64,000 nt of DNA from Rhynochetos jubatus (taxonomy: Eukaryota; Chordata; Aves; Eurypygiformes; Rhynochetidae), in assembly GCA_027574665.1 (NCBI GenBank), contig CM050650.1:53427304-53491303 (forward strand). Reading direction: 5' to 3'. Below the pieces are notes generated by a model. That model worked only from the letters and a program-made list of their open reading frames with translations, searched no databases and had not been told where the DNA came from. Position numbers and translations under genes: made by a program. Below, one piece after another: positions 35,028 to 49,631 of this stretch; positions within the stretch are counted from its first letter, which is position 1; every line of letters begins with the position of its first letter.

Positions 35028-38000
35028 AAACTATGATTATAACCTGCATAATTATTCTTACCCTGGGAAATTATTAAAAAAACAGAGAAAGTCTGCTTGA
35101 AGTACTTATAGTAACAACGCTGGGTTGAAGGTGAAGTAGCACAACTGTAACTTTTTATTCAGAAACTAAACCAAAATGTCTCTTGAACTGGGGGGGAGAA
35201 GCAGAGCAGTGTGTTAGGACTACAAGGCAATCTGTTCTTCCAGCTAAATTGTAGGAATCCATCACGTTGCAATGAGGTTCTCAGAAGCAATTTAGGTAAC
35301 TTTGTTTGATATACATCTCAAAACAGTAATGGTAATAATAAACCACAGAGAAAACCATTTACCCTGTTTCTGACAATTATTCTTTCAATACTGCGGTGAA
35401 CCCATTAACCAGCCGTGTGCATTAGCAAAATCCAACATTTCAGCTAAGAATAAGGGGAAGAATAACAATGTGTAAATGGGTTCATTCTAAATCTAAAAAC
35501 CTATAAAGTTTTTATCAAGCATATAGATTCACCTAAATAGACAATGTTCTTATTTTTCCACTACAGAAAAAGATGAGGTCCTTAAATCCAAGGCCTTTTC
35601 CACAAAGGGCTTGAATTTCTATTACAAATCTTAGCTACTGGAAACTGCTTTTGTATTGACATTTTTCTGACAGCAGAGGATCAAATATTTTAAATGCCTA
35701 ATTTATTATTGCTCACATGCAAACAATTTCTCTCTTCCAGAATGAACAAGTGCAAATAATTACTTATGCATTCCTGACAAAAGAGGCACATGAATTTTTC
35801 CCCCCATGTAGCAAGCATGCTGACCCAGCAGGTATGTCTGCTGCGGTTGTTGTAAAGGAAAAAAAAAAGGAAGAATGTCTTTCAATGCCTTGATAGAAGA
35901 GTGTGTAACATCAGCGGCTTATGATAAACCCTGTTCTCAAATGATTTTGCTGAGACAGGAGTTCTGCTGACTTTCCCTACGAGCAATACCAATTGACGTA
36001 TTTCTGCTGCAAGCAGCTACTGCGGGCGTTAACAAGTCACGTTTTGTCCCCCGGGACAGCCAAAGCCCCGTGGGTTGTGTCACATCTCATCCTTGCTTCA
36101 GTCTATTCAGGCGTTTTTCTTGAGCGGTAGCTCCCAACTGCTACCACAGTACCCGCAGAGCGGGCCGTGTTCTTGCAGAGGTGAGCGCATATTTATTTCA
36201 GAGCGTCCCTGTGCAACCTCGGGTTTGGCCTCGGTCCCACGCTGATGTGCACTACGGCAGAGCTGCTTGGGTGGTAGAAGACTCGCAGGGTGTAGATTCA
36301 TTAACGCCAGCTGCACAGTAGCAACTTAGCTTCAAGTCTTTTAGTACATTAAAAAAAGGGGTTTAGATGTTTCTCTTCAAGCGCAGATGTGCGAGAGAAG
36401 GGATGTTTCAAATTCTTCAAGTTCTAAAATCTTGAATAAGACGAGAGCAGTGTGCCGATCAATCCAAGTGTGGGCTGCGTAACATTTGGCCATATACAAA
36501 TCATCCTGGAGTTTGCCTGTTGGCACCCCTCTGTACACCACTGAAACAACCGGTCACTGCTCATGAAAACATGAAGCAGCACAAGCTTAGGGTCTGGCTC
36601 CATCTTATGCTGTGGCCCCGCATCATAAAGCAGCTAGGAGCCGATCCTCAAGGATATTTGAAATTAGTGGAAGTCAGGTCTTGCTTACCTGTAAAGCTTT
36701 GCTTCTTGGGGAATTTTCAGAAGCACTTCAGCACCAAATTTTCACAGCTGTTTCTGGGAGCTGTGAACCTAGGGGTCTGAGCACTGATTTTGCATGCCTA
36801 TCCACATGCATGGGTATCCACGTATCACTAAAACCTGTGTTTAGGCCTGTGGATCACAGACCTGTGGACCTATGATCTCATTAAATCTCAGCAGGTAAAT
36901 AGGATTACAGCTAATAAGTACTTGAACAATTTTCCTGATGCGCCGACAAGCAGCAGCAGCTCTCTCATGCTGGAGTTGTCCTTTTCTATTTGATTGCTTG
37001 TGATCATTCATAATCCCATGACATTTTTCACAGAAGACGTCGACCCACAATTTAATTGTGAGCTTAAACTGCAGCACCAACGCAGCTGCTATTTGCAGTG
37101 GTAGATGTGGTCTCACTGGGAGCCAGGCAGTGATGGAGCCAGCTTCATGGGGTGACACGGGGTGGTTTAGTCAGGCTGAGGTGCTTCATTTCCCTCCCTG
37201 GAGGAGAATGGCAGGCAGGGAGGAGGGGAGTGGGGCAGGAAGGGCTGGACCCCACATAGGTGGGGTAGCTCATGCTACAAGTGGCTGGTTTTCCTCCCTG
37301 TTGTGGTATAATTGCTGCTATTACAAGCAAAGAAAAAATAATTTTAGAAACTGCATTAAATTCATCAAAAGCCACTACTGAAAAGCAAAACCAGAATAGA
37401 AACTTTCTTCAGAGACAGATTCCAGTAACACCACTGCGTAGCCTCCATTTCTTTTCTTTATCTGGATTTGAGGGACTGCAGTAGGTCTTCACATCAAGCA
37501 AAGCAATTGTTTGTGACTCCAGGAAAATGACTGTACAGACATTTAATGTTTGCATTTGTGCTTTCCCTGCATTTCAGAGCGAGACCTCTTTGGCATTGTG
37601 GCATAAAAGCTGTACTCTGAGCTGGAGCCTTCACCCTCGGTAGGACCAACTCTGAAAAACACAGATTGCCCTAGGGTAGGTCAAGTTCGTCAACCCATGG
37701 TGGTGTGGGGGCTCTCATACAGCTGCTTTGCACTTTGTATTCATGAGCAACAACCCGAGAGTTGAGTGTGTTGGGTGTATGAGAAGAGTTTCTTTCCTTG
37801 GCGTTGTCTTCAAAGTAGCGTTATGATCATCCTGTCTCCTAGCGGTTTCCATCTGACAAGCTACTTCAGATTTCTGCAAAACAGAGACAGGCAGTCTGGA
37901 TCCAATTCACTTCACTCACGACCCTTCTTGACACACTCATCAGTGAAGTCTCTTCTGTGTCAGGCTGGAGGGTTTGCAGTGCTTCTTATGAATTTTGTTG

Positions 38001-38425
38001 CCATGCCCAAGCTTGTGTATCATTTATTTTACTTACAATTACTCATTCAGCTATTAGGAGTGTACAACTGTAGTTTGGACCTTCACAGACGGAACTAATG
38101 GTAACTAATGTTTAACAAAGTTTGTACTGAATTAAAATGCAAGGAAGGAACAACCCATGTTGATAGAGAAGCTGTGCTTGCTGTCCATATTCCATCAAAC
38201 TCCCTCTATTAATCCAGGATAAGAGCTTGGAGGTTTCCTAGTTGCCATTTCCTTATTCTATGCTTTTAAAAATTTCAAGGAAATTCAGTTAATGCTGGCA
38301 CAATGGTAGGTGGAAAGTTAATCCACTTCAGGCCACAGAGATGTGTGGGCTGATGGGTCAGCGTGGCTTGTTTCCAAGGAAATCCTTTGAGGGAAAACAA
38401 ACTGGCTTAAAACAAAGGGTGATTT

Positions 38426-38452
38426 CCCCCCCCCCCCCCCCCCCCCCCCCCC
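38426..38452. repeat. 27-base C homopolymer
   Basis: An uninterrupted run of C sits between GTGATTT and TTTTAAAT. Such a run can form G-quadruplex or i-motif structures and is length-unstable. The length in an assembly is unreliable. Confidence 0.95.
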
Positions 38453-41400
38453 TTTTAAATCCAGAACAGAAATACAGACAGCTAAGATGGAAAGTTGAAC
38501 TTCAGATGTTAAATTATGCTAAGCCATTACGTTTTATGCATATAAGATTTACACTTTATTATGCTAACCTGAAACACAGAAAACAGTCTGCGTTCCTGTT
38601 TTGGACAGTGAAAATTTAAGCCACTTAAGACAAAATAGCTTTGCTTTGTACGTGTGTTGAGGAGCAGTTCTGGTTACAGGCAGACCTTTTCTCCTTGGTA
38701 CTGTTCCCATACACCGTGTTTCCTGCTGGTGCCCCTCCCCACTACTGCTGCCCCAGCCTCCCAAGTGCCCTGGGCTGGCCATGTGGGTGCTGCTGGGCAC
38801 CACAGGTTCCCACCGGAGCAGTGGTTTGTCCTGACCATACCCATCCTGCTGCTCCTTCTGCCCTGCACCTCAACTCACCAGCTACCCCTGCAGCAGCTCA
38901 CACCTTTAAGTCATGCCCTCATCTCTCCTGCCTTCATGCCAGGAGGGCCCTAGAAGGTCCAGATGGGATTCTGTTAACCCTGCTTTGCTGATTATCCCTG
39001 CAAATCCAGCGTGGGTATTATTGCTAAGCTCTGCTCTTTCCTCTAGAGCAGTCTGCTCCCTCTCTAGTCTCTGTCACCTGTCACTCTTTTATAGTTTCTG
39101 CCGACCTGACTTTCTTCAGATCCTGCCATATTCAGGTTTTGTCTCCAGTTCCATAGTCAGGTCTTGGCTTCCTAGCTCTAGCTAACCCTCCTTCAACCCA
39201 GACCAATAATTTTCTGCCTGAAAATAAAAAAACCTTGATAAGCATTTGCTGAATTGAATAGACTAGGTTTAGCAAATTTATTTTCACTGATCCCCTCAGC
39301 ATTCCCCACCTTTGAACAACAAGAAGCGTGACTAAGGCTGACTCTGAAGACCAGGAGTCCTCCTTTTCCCAGAGAGCCTGCTGCCAGGTGTAAAATGCCC
39401 TGCCTCCTCCTCCACCCCACAGCTCTGTACAGTCCTAGTGATGGGTCTAAGCTGGCCCCCGTGGGAAAATCTGCTTTATGTCCACTTTAATAATTGCATC
39501 ATACAGCCATGTCCTTTCAGTTACCAAGCTGTAAAATTGCTTTTGTTATTTATGTTATAAAAGCACCTTGAGTGCAGCCTCAGCAGAGCTTTCTTTGCTA
39601 GGTGATTGGGCTTTTTTCCCTTTGTCTCACAATTTATTGATTGAGGTCCTTATACAGATGATTAACATCCCAGCACCTCCCAGAACTACCGTGTGGAAAG
39701 GATGCATTTACCTTTTTCTTCAGACAGCAGGTCAGAGAAGTGACTTGTGTGTTTAGCCCTGAAAATGGCAAACATTTTGGCTATCTCAGTACTGTTTTGC
39801 AGTGAGCTGCAAACCTCAGATTCCGGAACCGACTGACTGAAGCAAAACAAAACACAGGCACTCTCCCAGTGCCACTGCCACAGAGGTGAGCAATCGTTGT
39901 TCTGATCCAAATCCCAACTCCGTAGCCCACTGGACTATACAAATACAAATTGCAACTTGTTCATGAAACAAGGTGAATCCTTTGACTTGTTGTTAGATAC
40001 GGAATTTCTAGAGACAGCCGGGTGGAGCGATATGATTTTAATAACCTGTGCTGCCTAGCACATGTCCTTTAGCCAGCAATGCTTTTCTTTATGCAAAGAA
40101 TTTGCATCTATATTTCAAGCTTTCCGTTTAAAACAGTGTTTATTACACAGCCGTCTGAATTCAACAGGAAAATTGCTGCTGCTTTTCCAGCTGTCAGTCG
40201 GATCAGAAGAGCATCACTCTCCTTTCCGCCAAACTCTCCCATGAGACTCCTTCAGAGCCTGAAGAGCATCTTAACAATTTTGCTGGACAAGTAATGCAGT
40301 AATTCCGTTTCTTTCCATATCACATATTTAGCAAATATCAGAGTGACTTAACCTTATTCAGGATTAATCATGTTCCAGTTTCTATCGCAAACTGATGAGT
40401 ATTTTCAGAAAGGAAAAAAAATGTAAAGCATTTACTTTCTGCTGTTGAATATCACCCTCCTGAGAGCAGGGTATCCACACAAATTACATTTTGCATTTGT
40501 TTCTTAAGAGTCTTTTGGCAGTTCAAGTAGCTCCCCTGTCTTGTACCAAGCACAAAACATGAATGGAGGCCAGGAGGTTAGGATTTTTAAACACACAGCC
40601 CCAGTCAAGAGGTTTGGAGTGTGAATTGAAAGCCCAGTTTTTTAGGTGTTTAGAACACCAAAATGTGTGACTGCAAATGTACTTACTGGTTTGCACTGCA
40701 GGGTTAGTATTCATTACTCTCTTCTAGATTTGTTTTCATATGACACACAGAACTTCTCAGCTACTTGTAAGCCTGTGTACTTCACCTTCCCTGGAGGTTT
40801 CAGACTTTTTCTGGGTATAGAGCAGGAATAAACTGGTCTCCTGAAAGGAAAAGGGGCTCTGCCATCCTGTGAGTATTCTCTCTTCTTCTAGACAGTAGGG
40901 TTGGGGTTAGTAAACCACCTGAATATTACCTGCTCTTTCCAAAGACCAACAAAGTTTAGTGTAGGAAATTTTGGAGTCCTTGGATCAAAGGAAAGATCTG
41001 AGCTAGAAGAAAGTCAGTGATGGACTGTTAGAGTAAATAGGAAAACTGCTGACAGTGACAATGGCACGATGTCAAGCCCTACCTGCCTTTAAGGGAGATG
41101 ATTTGATGTGTAAAGTGTTCAAGCCGCCATAGGGCTGACAAAGGCAAGGGGAGACACCAAGAAAAAAAAAAAGGGACTGGGAACAATAGTCCATAGTCCA
41201 TGTTGGGTATAATGACTACTGGGTTTGATATTTTGCCTCCATTTTTGTCTAAGCACTAAACTGGCCTGAAGCCATGTCTCATGTCAGTCACCTTTAGTTT
41301 TTTAGGTTTAGTATGCATTGAGGAGGTTATTGCGAATGCCTTTCTTGGTGCAAAAATCCCAAACCTCAGTGCTGTGTCTCTCGTAAGCATTTAAAGGGCT

Positions 41401-41909
41401 TTTTGTGTGTTTTTTGAAGTTTGGTAATCTTGTGCCACTCCCAGTCTTCAAAGGAATATGAATTGATGGACAGTGAAGAGGCTGTGCTTTGGGGCTGTGA
41501 TTTAATTTCAGAGATGTGTTATTACTGCAGCAGGTTAAGCACAAACAGCAGCACTGAAGTCTCCCTCCCCTTGCCTCCCTCATCATAAAGCAACTGCTGT
41601 GACTTCAGGCACAACACCCAACACCACATATTCATTCAAGTTTGAGGAGTTTCATTTCAACTAATTACATGAGCAGTGTTCCAGGGTACCGTCTCCATTT
41701 CTGAGCTTCATCCATTTAATTTCTTCATTCCCAGCACTAGTCCATGTGAATAACAGATGACATGCAGACCTAGCAGTAGTCTTATTGCTCCAGTTGTTTC
41801 TGTTTAATCTGTCATGAAAACCAGTCTTGGAGTAAAGTTTTCAACATGTCTCATCTTCTCAGCTTGAAGTAGCTTTTCATCATTTCCCCTCTAGCATTGA
41901 CAAAGATTC

Positions 41910-41960
41910 TACAGAAAACAAACAAACAAAAACCCAAACAAACAAAACCCAGAAAAACAG
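41910..41960. repeat. A/C-rich AAAC-type low-complexity patch
   Basis: Repeated AAAC/AAACA units, interrupted by CCC and CAG, occur in a short stretch. It is simple sequence with no further meaning seen. Confidence 0.7.
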
Positions 41961-43954
41961 AGGTCAGCATTAACCTACCTCAGAAAACAAAGAATGGTTG
42001 ATGGAGAAGGGCATGCCACCAGTGGCATGACTTTCCTCTGCTCCAAGAGAAATGATTGTATTGTTGGTCTCTGGAGACTTCATTGGTGCTGCCACTGGAG
42101 GAAAAGAAAACCACTAAGTTCTATGAAAATATGCCTGGAAATTCAGTAGTTATTTCTTACTCTATTTTTTTCTTTGCAAAGAATTATGGTTGTTAGCATA
42201 TATTGCAGTAGAAATGGTCTGACAGGTCACAGGTGATGGCATGAAGTTCACAAGAGACAATGACTTTGTTAAGTTGTGGTCACTGTTACAAAAGACATGG
42301 CTTTGGGCACTCTGGCTCTTCTTCCTCTTGCTGTCTTTCAAAATATGGGCTTGTATTTAAATCAGTGTTGGGTTTTGTTCGATTGGTTGGGTTTTTTTAA
42401 TCCACTGCACAAATTAGAGGATGTCACTGCTGATGATATTCTAATCCTCTGGACTGGGATCTTTGAAAGCCCTTGGTTATGCAGCCTCTTCAGGCTGAGC
42501 TTTGGCTTCACAGGGTTTCCACCACTGCTAGGACTCACCTAAGCAGAGCCCCTAGCTACAGCTTCCACTCTCCTGTTGGTAGTGGGGCCCTGTCATCAAG
42601 TCACGGTATTTAAAGGACTTTAAAGAAATTCTGCTTAAGCCCCAAAATCCTCCTTCTTTGTGACCATGTAAGCTACCCAGTCACTAAGAATAAATGCTTT
42701 ATAAAGACTGCACTAAATCCAAGTTAAAATATAGTGCACTTATAACTAGTGGAGTCCTCAAAATAATTAAAATCACATAAATTTTTGCTTTTGAAGAAAT
42801 TATTGTTTGTGTTGATATTTTGTGACCAGAAAGGTCCAGGTGTCTTGTAGGTCAATGTATCACTCATTTTAGCTACTCACATGAGAGCCTTCACAGCTTT
42901 GCTGTTCTTCATTGCACTGAATATGAGCTTGTAAGCCTGTTTTCCTGTGATTTAGCTCTGACGGCGCAAGCTCTGGCTTAGCATGTTAGGGGTGAGGAGG
43001 GGTGACTGCTATCACAGCTTTTTAAATGCAGATATGTAAATGACCTTCCGTTTGTCCTCCTTCGAGTGCCTCTAAGCATAGCATGAATTTTTCCCAGTAT
43101 TTAGACTGCTAAAACCATCCCTTTCTCCAAATCTCTAATTAATATTTGCTTCTGTGTTGGCGCCTGCTGGAATTAATTGATATTTGTTAGATGCTGAAGG
43201 GCAAGAACATATGGTGCCACCTTGTGTGCTGTGCTGATCTGTATAGAACCCTGCTGCTGTAACTGCTGAGTCAGCTCTTTCCTCTGCCATGGCAGTAGCT
43301 CCAAGACTGACAAGTAGAGAAGGTGAAAACATTTAACCCAGTGTCAGAGCGCTGTGGCTACAGCTGCATTAGAGGAGAGTGTACTGCATAGTAAAAAGAT
43401 ACTTGTAGAGAGAAACACTCAGTGTTAAAGACATGACTTTCACACTATACCCGAGTCAGAAGGGTTGCTTTGGGCTATGCTGGTCCCCTGGGCCAAACCC
43501 CCGCACGCAGATGAAACACATCACTTGTTTCTGGAGCACACATTTTCATTTAGTTTTGACCAGAAGGAAACCAGCTCCTGCGCTCCAAGGCTGCTCTGCT
43601 ATACCCACCAAGCGTTTGCTAAGCTCTACCAAGTTTATCAAAGCAGTGAGCAGGAAGACTTGGGAGATATGCTTCACAAGTGTGGTCGTGATCCAAATTA
43701 AAACGTAAATGTAAGCACACCCTATACTTGCCAAACTTGTCTGTAGCAGCCAATGCCCTGTGTGTGATCTAATATCCGGTTCATTTCCCTACAGATGTCA
43801 AAACTGTGAATTGTTAATTCATGCCCTTGCTGTGAAGGGGGCTTGAACTAACCATGTCCTTTGGCAAGAAAACATGGGTGTGATGAGGGGGCTGCTAATG
43901 CCAAGCTTCATGCAAGTAGATGCAGTGCAGATGTAACCAAAACTCTTTGGCTTT

Positions 43955-44731
43955 CTAAGACTGATGTAATCTTCCAAAAACATCCCAGCAACCTTTGTGG
44001 CCTCTTTCATTCATAAGCCAAGTACAAGTCTCCATATGACACACATGGACATCATGCCTGCGGTGGGCTATGTAGCAGCCAGTCAGTTCTGTGCCCATGG
44101 TCAAAGGACACGGGGTCGGTGACTTTAGCGCTCCAGTTTGCAGTAGTTGTGACCTGGACTTCGCTCCAAGCAGCAACATAAGGTGGCAGCTCAGCATCTG
44201 CTCGATGCTGGCTTTCACTCTAATGGTGCAGGATGCCAATCCAAAGACAAAAAGGCAGCCTACCTGAGGCCCATGAAGGAAAACACAGCCATAGCACAGC
44301 AGAACATGCTGCTGTTGTTTTGGCATGGAGATCTTCGACATGGGGCCCCTGTCAGAAAGTCTGGTCATAGATGGCTCGCTGGGGTTGGCGCCTATGCTCC
44401 AGGTGAGCTTGTGTGAGGCTGTGATTCTGAACTCCCCTGTGAGTGTCTCAGTGATGGGAGCAGCTCCTGAGCACCATGAACAAGCCCTGCCCAGCAACCT
44501 TGGCCATGAGTTACTGGGGCTTTTCCCAAAAAGCTTGCCTCCACACTGCACAGGAGTCCAGCCCTGGAGAACGTTTTGTCCTGGCTTCTGTGTTTTGAAG
44601 AGAAAGAAGAAGGTACAGTGGCTGTGTGTAGAAGACAAACATTGTCTGACACTGTATATGGGATTTGAGGTGTGAGGAGACAGGCCACAGGGCTTAGAGG
44701 CAGGGAGAGGCTTCCAAAACCACTGGACCAT
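43955..44731 (-). other. Unexplained 258-codon ORF
   Basis: An ATG-started minus-strand frame of 258 codons, the longest open frame in the window outside the GC-rich CpG island. The translation is rich in C, H, S and L, shows no domain I recognise, and has no signal peptide, clear membrane segments or repeats. Overlapping frames on both strands are also fairly open (for example 44,325-44,675 plus), which points to low stop density rather than coding. It could be an old unknown transposon, a processed pseudogene, a lncRNA exon or chance. I do not claim a protein. Confidence 0.15.
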
Positions 44732-47700
44732 TTTTATTCCTGCCTCATGACAGCTACATGTAAGGTCTGAGCTGCTCTAGCTACTGGTCCCCTATGTCTG
44801 AAGGGGCCAGGCATCACTTCTGCATTGCACCGACCCGCACCACGGCTGCGCTTCCCGGCAGCCTGCTGCAGAGCACAGGGCACATGTCCCTCCTCTGGGA
44901 AACTTTGCCCTTGTAGGCATCCTTGCCCTACTACGCACCAGCGGGTAGGGATGCTGCACATCGTTAAGCAAATGTTATTTTTTAGGGAGGGTGGATTCTA
45001 CCCTCATTGAGATGTTGCTGCTGCAAGATTAAGGGATCTGTGTTTGGACTGCAATTACTCTGGGTGCTTTTTTTGTAAATCACCCTTATTCAGGAACTAG
45101 TGGTGGTAGCGTAAACATACAACGTATTACCAGCCTCCTGTCTTTGTTGTTCACCTACTTTACTTCAGAATAAATAAATTGAAAATACACAACAAAAAAC
45201 CCAAGAGCCCCACCAACCCAGAATGGAACCAGAGGTGCTGAAAAACTGAATTGGCCATGGCTTTTAGTGTTGGTTTACCTTGCTCCCAGGTCTTCAGCAG
45301 ATGACAGCACCAAGGAATTGGTGCAGAGCTGGGCATGCTATCTAGACTTTGTTATCCCTAAACCATTCAGCTTAATCCCTTCTTAGGGAAGACACATGCA
45401 TTGAAGGAAAGCTTATTCTTTTATAGCTATGCTGTAGACCCATCTATTGAGATCTTTTTTAAGCTTGTGGACTTAACTACATACTGGTAGAAAGTTGCAT
45501 ATGCATTTTTCTCAGCCAAGGGAAACCATAAATTGGCTGCATTTACTGACAGAAGAAGGTGCTGCAAACATTCTATTTCCTGCTGAGAGGCTGCGAATCA
45601 TCACGCAGAAAACAATATGTACAGAATTTTAATTCCATTGTGAAAATACTGGGGTGAATTTGCTGCTTGGAAGAAATGAAAGGCAGTAACATAGTGTGAA
45701 ATACCTTAATCCGTTGCTTGCTGACATAAAGCGTTCTGGATAGTTTTCCATTCTATTATCCTAAACAGCTGGACATTTAAGTTGATGAGATTTTATCAAT
45801 TTTTCATAATTAATATAGGTTTTTCTGAGGGAACAGTATTTCTAGCACAGCAAAGGGTTATTCTATTTTCCTTATTTCACTCTCATTTATCTTTACATCT
45901 CTCTCACTGACTTTTTATTTCAGCACCTTTTGCTTTTCATGGGTCTTTAGTTCCATTAAACATCCAGCGCTAATTAGACTCTGTTGTCTAAACTGTACCA
46001 AACACTTCACTCAAAATCAAAGAGCATTTAATTAGTTAGTCTACAGGTTGCACCCTATCTTGCTACATTAACGCAAATGAACAGTTGGAATGCTTGTTAC
46101 AGCCTAGCGAAAATGTAAAAAAAGCTGCTGTAATGGCAATCAAGATTTCCATTTTACTATTGATGAAGGAAGGCATGACAAGTCCTTGCCACTCAGATGA
46201 CTGCTGGGCTGTCTGTGGTAGAGGGAAGGCAGGGGAGCAGTAATGCTGATTTCCATCCTTTCCAGGAGCAGCTACGCAGGCAAAGCCCCATGCCAGAGAC
46301 AAAGGGGTGAAGCCTCAGGGTAGCGTTGGCTTAGCGCAGCCTGCCACTGCCATGGGCAGGATCAAACTTGCAGAGAGTTCCACTCCTGCAGCATTTTTTG
46401 ATTTCTGGGTGTTTATTCTGGCATTCAAATGAGAAGCAAGGAAGTCCAGAAACAATTGCTAATCTGGTGACATCTAACTGTTCCTAGCGAATACAGCAAT
46501 AGGATGCTAAAGTTCAGTTTATCTGTGTTTATTCAGTGTTTTGATATCTCTGGATGTGCTACCACCATACTACCAAGCTCTGCTGATTACCCGATATTTT
46601 ACTCAATTTCAGGACGGGAGAGGCGCAAACCTGGTGCGTGCCAGGTTTGGGGTACATTGACTCTAGCGGCAGCTCACTGCTAATGCATTGGCCTGTATCC
46701 TCTAACCGTTCTTGGGCAGAAGAGGAGATATTAAGCTGAAACAGACATGTCAGACCAAACTAAACTAATGGAGGATCTTAGGTCTTGTCCCTCTTCTCCA
46801 ACCTGGACAGGGCAATAACGACTTTGATACAACTAGCCACATGCAGGTGAGGTAGGAGGAATTCAGCTACCACGTGCTACCAACAGATCGTGTTTCTTTC
46901 CAGACCAAGGCAGACATAAAGGTGAACTGGGTGCTAAACAAAGCATCCAGAGCAGAGTCTCAAAGTTCAAACTCCAAATCCCCAGAGCAAGTGATTACAT
47001 TAAAATCTTATCTTTCTTTCTAAAAAAAAAAACCAGTACCCACACACACTTTCAGCTGCACTCCCACCAAAACCAGCTGTCATGAAAATGAATTTAATGT
47101 CATCAAACATCGGGCCTAGTTCATGATTTCTGAATGTTCTGGATTGAAAACATCGGTTGCTACAGAAGTAGAGTATTAGGCAATTCACTTGAGAAGGAGT
47201 TAAATCTCTTAAGTAATTACTCTTCAACTTGTCAAAACCACGAATAATAATTACTTGTGTTCTGTAGTAAAGCTGTATGTAGCTGTGTGCATTTTATGTT
47301 GAAAAAAATGGAAATGGCGAAACAGCCAAAAACTTGATCTGAAAATGCTTTAAATCTGCATGGTCTCTGGAATACTTGGAGAAAAAGATTTGCTCAACTG
47401 AGTGAACAAATTCTTCTCAAAGTAGTTCAGACCAGTGACCAGCAGTAATGTTTTCCAGGCGTGCTTTACTACTCCTTCCTTCTCTCCTCAGTAACAATCC
47501 TCTAGCACCATTTTAAAAGAAATTCCTTTCAGGTTCAGAGTCTGGTTTGCAAGACATTTAAGCGCCTGTTAAACTCCCCAAAGGAGCCCCTTCTTGCAGA
47601 TGGAGCTACATAAGTCAACTTTTCAAAGAAAAGGTGCTGAAATATGCAAAACTGCTCAAGATGTGCTTGAGAGAATTTGTTGACAACATTGGGTTAGGCA

Positions 47701-49631
47701 GCTCAATCTGCAAGAGCGAGTTCTGCAACTTAACAAGGAAAATAAAATTAACTGCTAGATTCCCCCTTTGAAAACTGCAACAATATTTTTCATAAAGAGT
47801 ATTATTTGAAGCAAAACAGAATCCCATTTATAATGCTTAAATCAGTTAATTTCAGTGATCTTCAGAATGCTACACTTCTCACTCACTTGTTTTGGTCCAC
47901 TAGCATAGCTGAGTATTAATAGAGGCAGAGGTACCTGTGCTGTTTGCATTTTAAAGTATAAAAACAATATTGCCATTACCAGTTTATAAGTATTATTACC
48001 ATTTTTCCAGTGCACTGCCGTCAAGAATGATTGCCACAAGTCGTCTCTCTTCCTTCCTCATTCTAGGAGCAAAAATCTGAGGAAATAAGGAAGCTTTTCC
48101 ATTTTTCCTCCTGAAATGAAAATCTCCAAAATGAAGTTGAACTGTGCACAGCCAAAATTATAGTAAATATTCCTGTTTGGTATGTTGCTCTTTTTTTGGG
48201 GTTTTATTTTTTTTTTGGTCTAATAAGACCTTGCTACAGCCATCTTTTAATGCAATTACATTAAATGCAAGTAGACAGATACCACATATACTGCTGCTAC
48301 CTCTGCAGGAAAATTTCCAATAGATGTGCAATTCCATGAGACTGAGGTGTCTGCCGCTCCTTGTGGGGGGAAGGTAAGTTGTGCTGGTTTCAGGCAGGAC
48401 ATAAACCACGACATAAGTAAATAAAGCAACATGTCTTTCTTTAGATTTATTTTAGTATATAAAACAGAAAAATAAGCCATGTCTGACAAGCAGTTGTGAT
48501 ATTTTAATGGAGAAATCTGTCTTTAAACAACAATCAGAATCAGCACTTTAGAAACCATGTATTTGACTGACAACTGCTGCAGTGTTTTAGGGGTGTTACA
48601 TCTCAAGGGAATTGCAGAGACTGTTGGAGTATAGGTCAGATCAGCCAGTGGTAAAAGAACAGCATTAAATATCTTTGGTTTGCAGTCAAAAGAGACAGTT
48701 TTCTGTTTGTACTTCAGGCAGAGTCAAAATGAAGATAATATGGCATTCCATCATTACTCTTCGGAGCTCTGGAACCCCTAACATCCCCAGCCTGGCATCT
48801 ATAAATACTGTTCCTTGCTATACACAATATTTAGGAGTAAGTTAGTGTGCAAATTCAGTTTATTCTAGAAGTTCAGTGAAGTCTTCTAATATAGCAAAGA
48901 TTTATGCACATGCTTTGTACAAAGCACCCTCAAAATTTCATCTAAAATTATTCATTAAATTAATAATTCATTAAAATTATATTCATGTGTGTTAAGGATG
49001 AATTACAAGGCAGACCACAGAGACATATGTTTCACTTCTACGGTTTTATTTCATCTAATTGATCAAATCTTCCGTTTTGTATTCCTTACCTCATTTACAA
49101 AACTCTTTAGCATCTCTCTTGCTTAACGTCAACAATGTGCCACTTCCAGTGATCCCTCCTACAATTACAGTAGACATGCAGTGCCTAGCTCAGCACAGCA
49201 GTGGGTAAGGGAGAAAACATCTACAAAATGGGACTTCAGGAGTTTACAAGCTCTGGCTGAAAGCAGCCGTAGAGAACTATCTTTTTCTGAAAGTGAAAGA
49301 GCTCATTTGGGTGAGATGGAATTTTGTGAAAGGCTTGTAACACAACACCCCTGAGCCCTGCGCTGGAGTTAGAGTGTTCTGTGCAGGCTGGAGCCAATGA
49401 AGATTTGTTTGGCTTGATTTTTACTGCCATAAGAAAGGTGAGGTATTACTGTAAAAAGCCGGGGGATGTCTGTGAAAGCAGCTTATATGCCTGCTAACGG
49501 AAAGGTAAAGTACAGGTGGCCTCATAAATTTAATGACTGGCATCACTACAAAGTTGGAGGTTTATATTCTCGGGAGAGAGGAAAAATAATTAATTACAGC
49601 ACATCTTTGCAGTATAATTCTGCCAGTTTGG

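Larger units (their letters stand above)
32301..36300. other. Intergenic AT-rich block, no gene recognised
   Basis: The block is AT-rich with many TAATTA/ATTA-type motifs. It includes a possible regulatory stretch (32,620-33,130) and a perfect 10-bp inverted repeat (35,003-35,027), both listed separately. No coding exon or repeat family is recognised. Confidence 0.5.
36301..43954. other. Intergenic, no gene recognised
   Basis: The composition is mixed. Contents seen are the C homopolymer at 38,426, a pyrimidine-rich stretch at about 38,700-39,180, and an A/C-rich AAAC-type low-complexity patch at about 41,910-41,960. Short ORFs are unconvincing. Confidence 0.55.
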
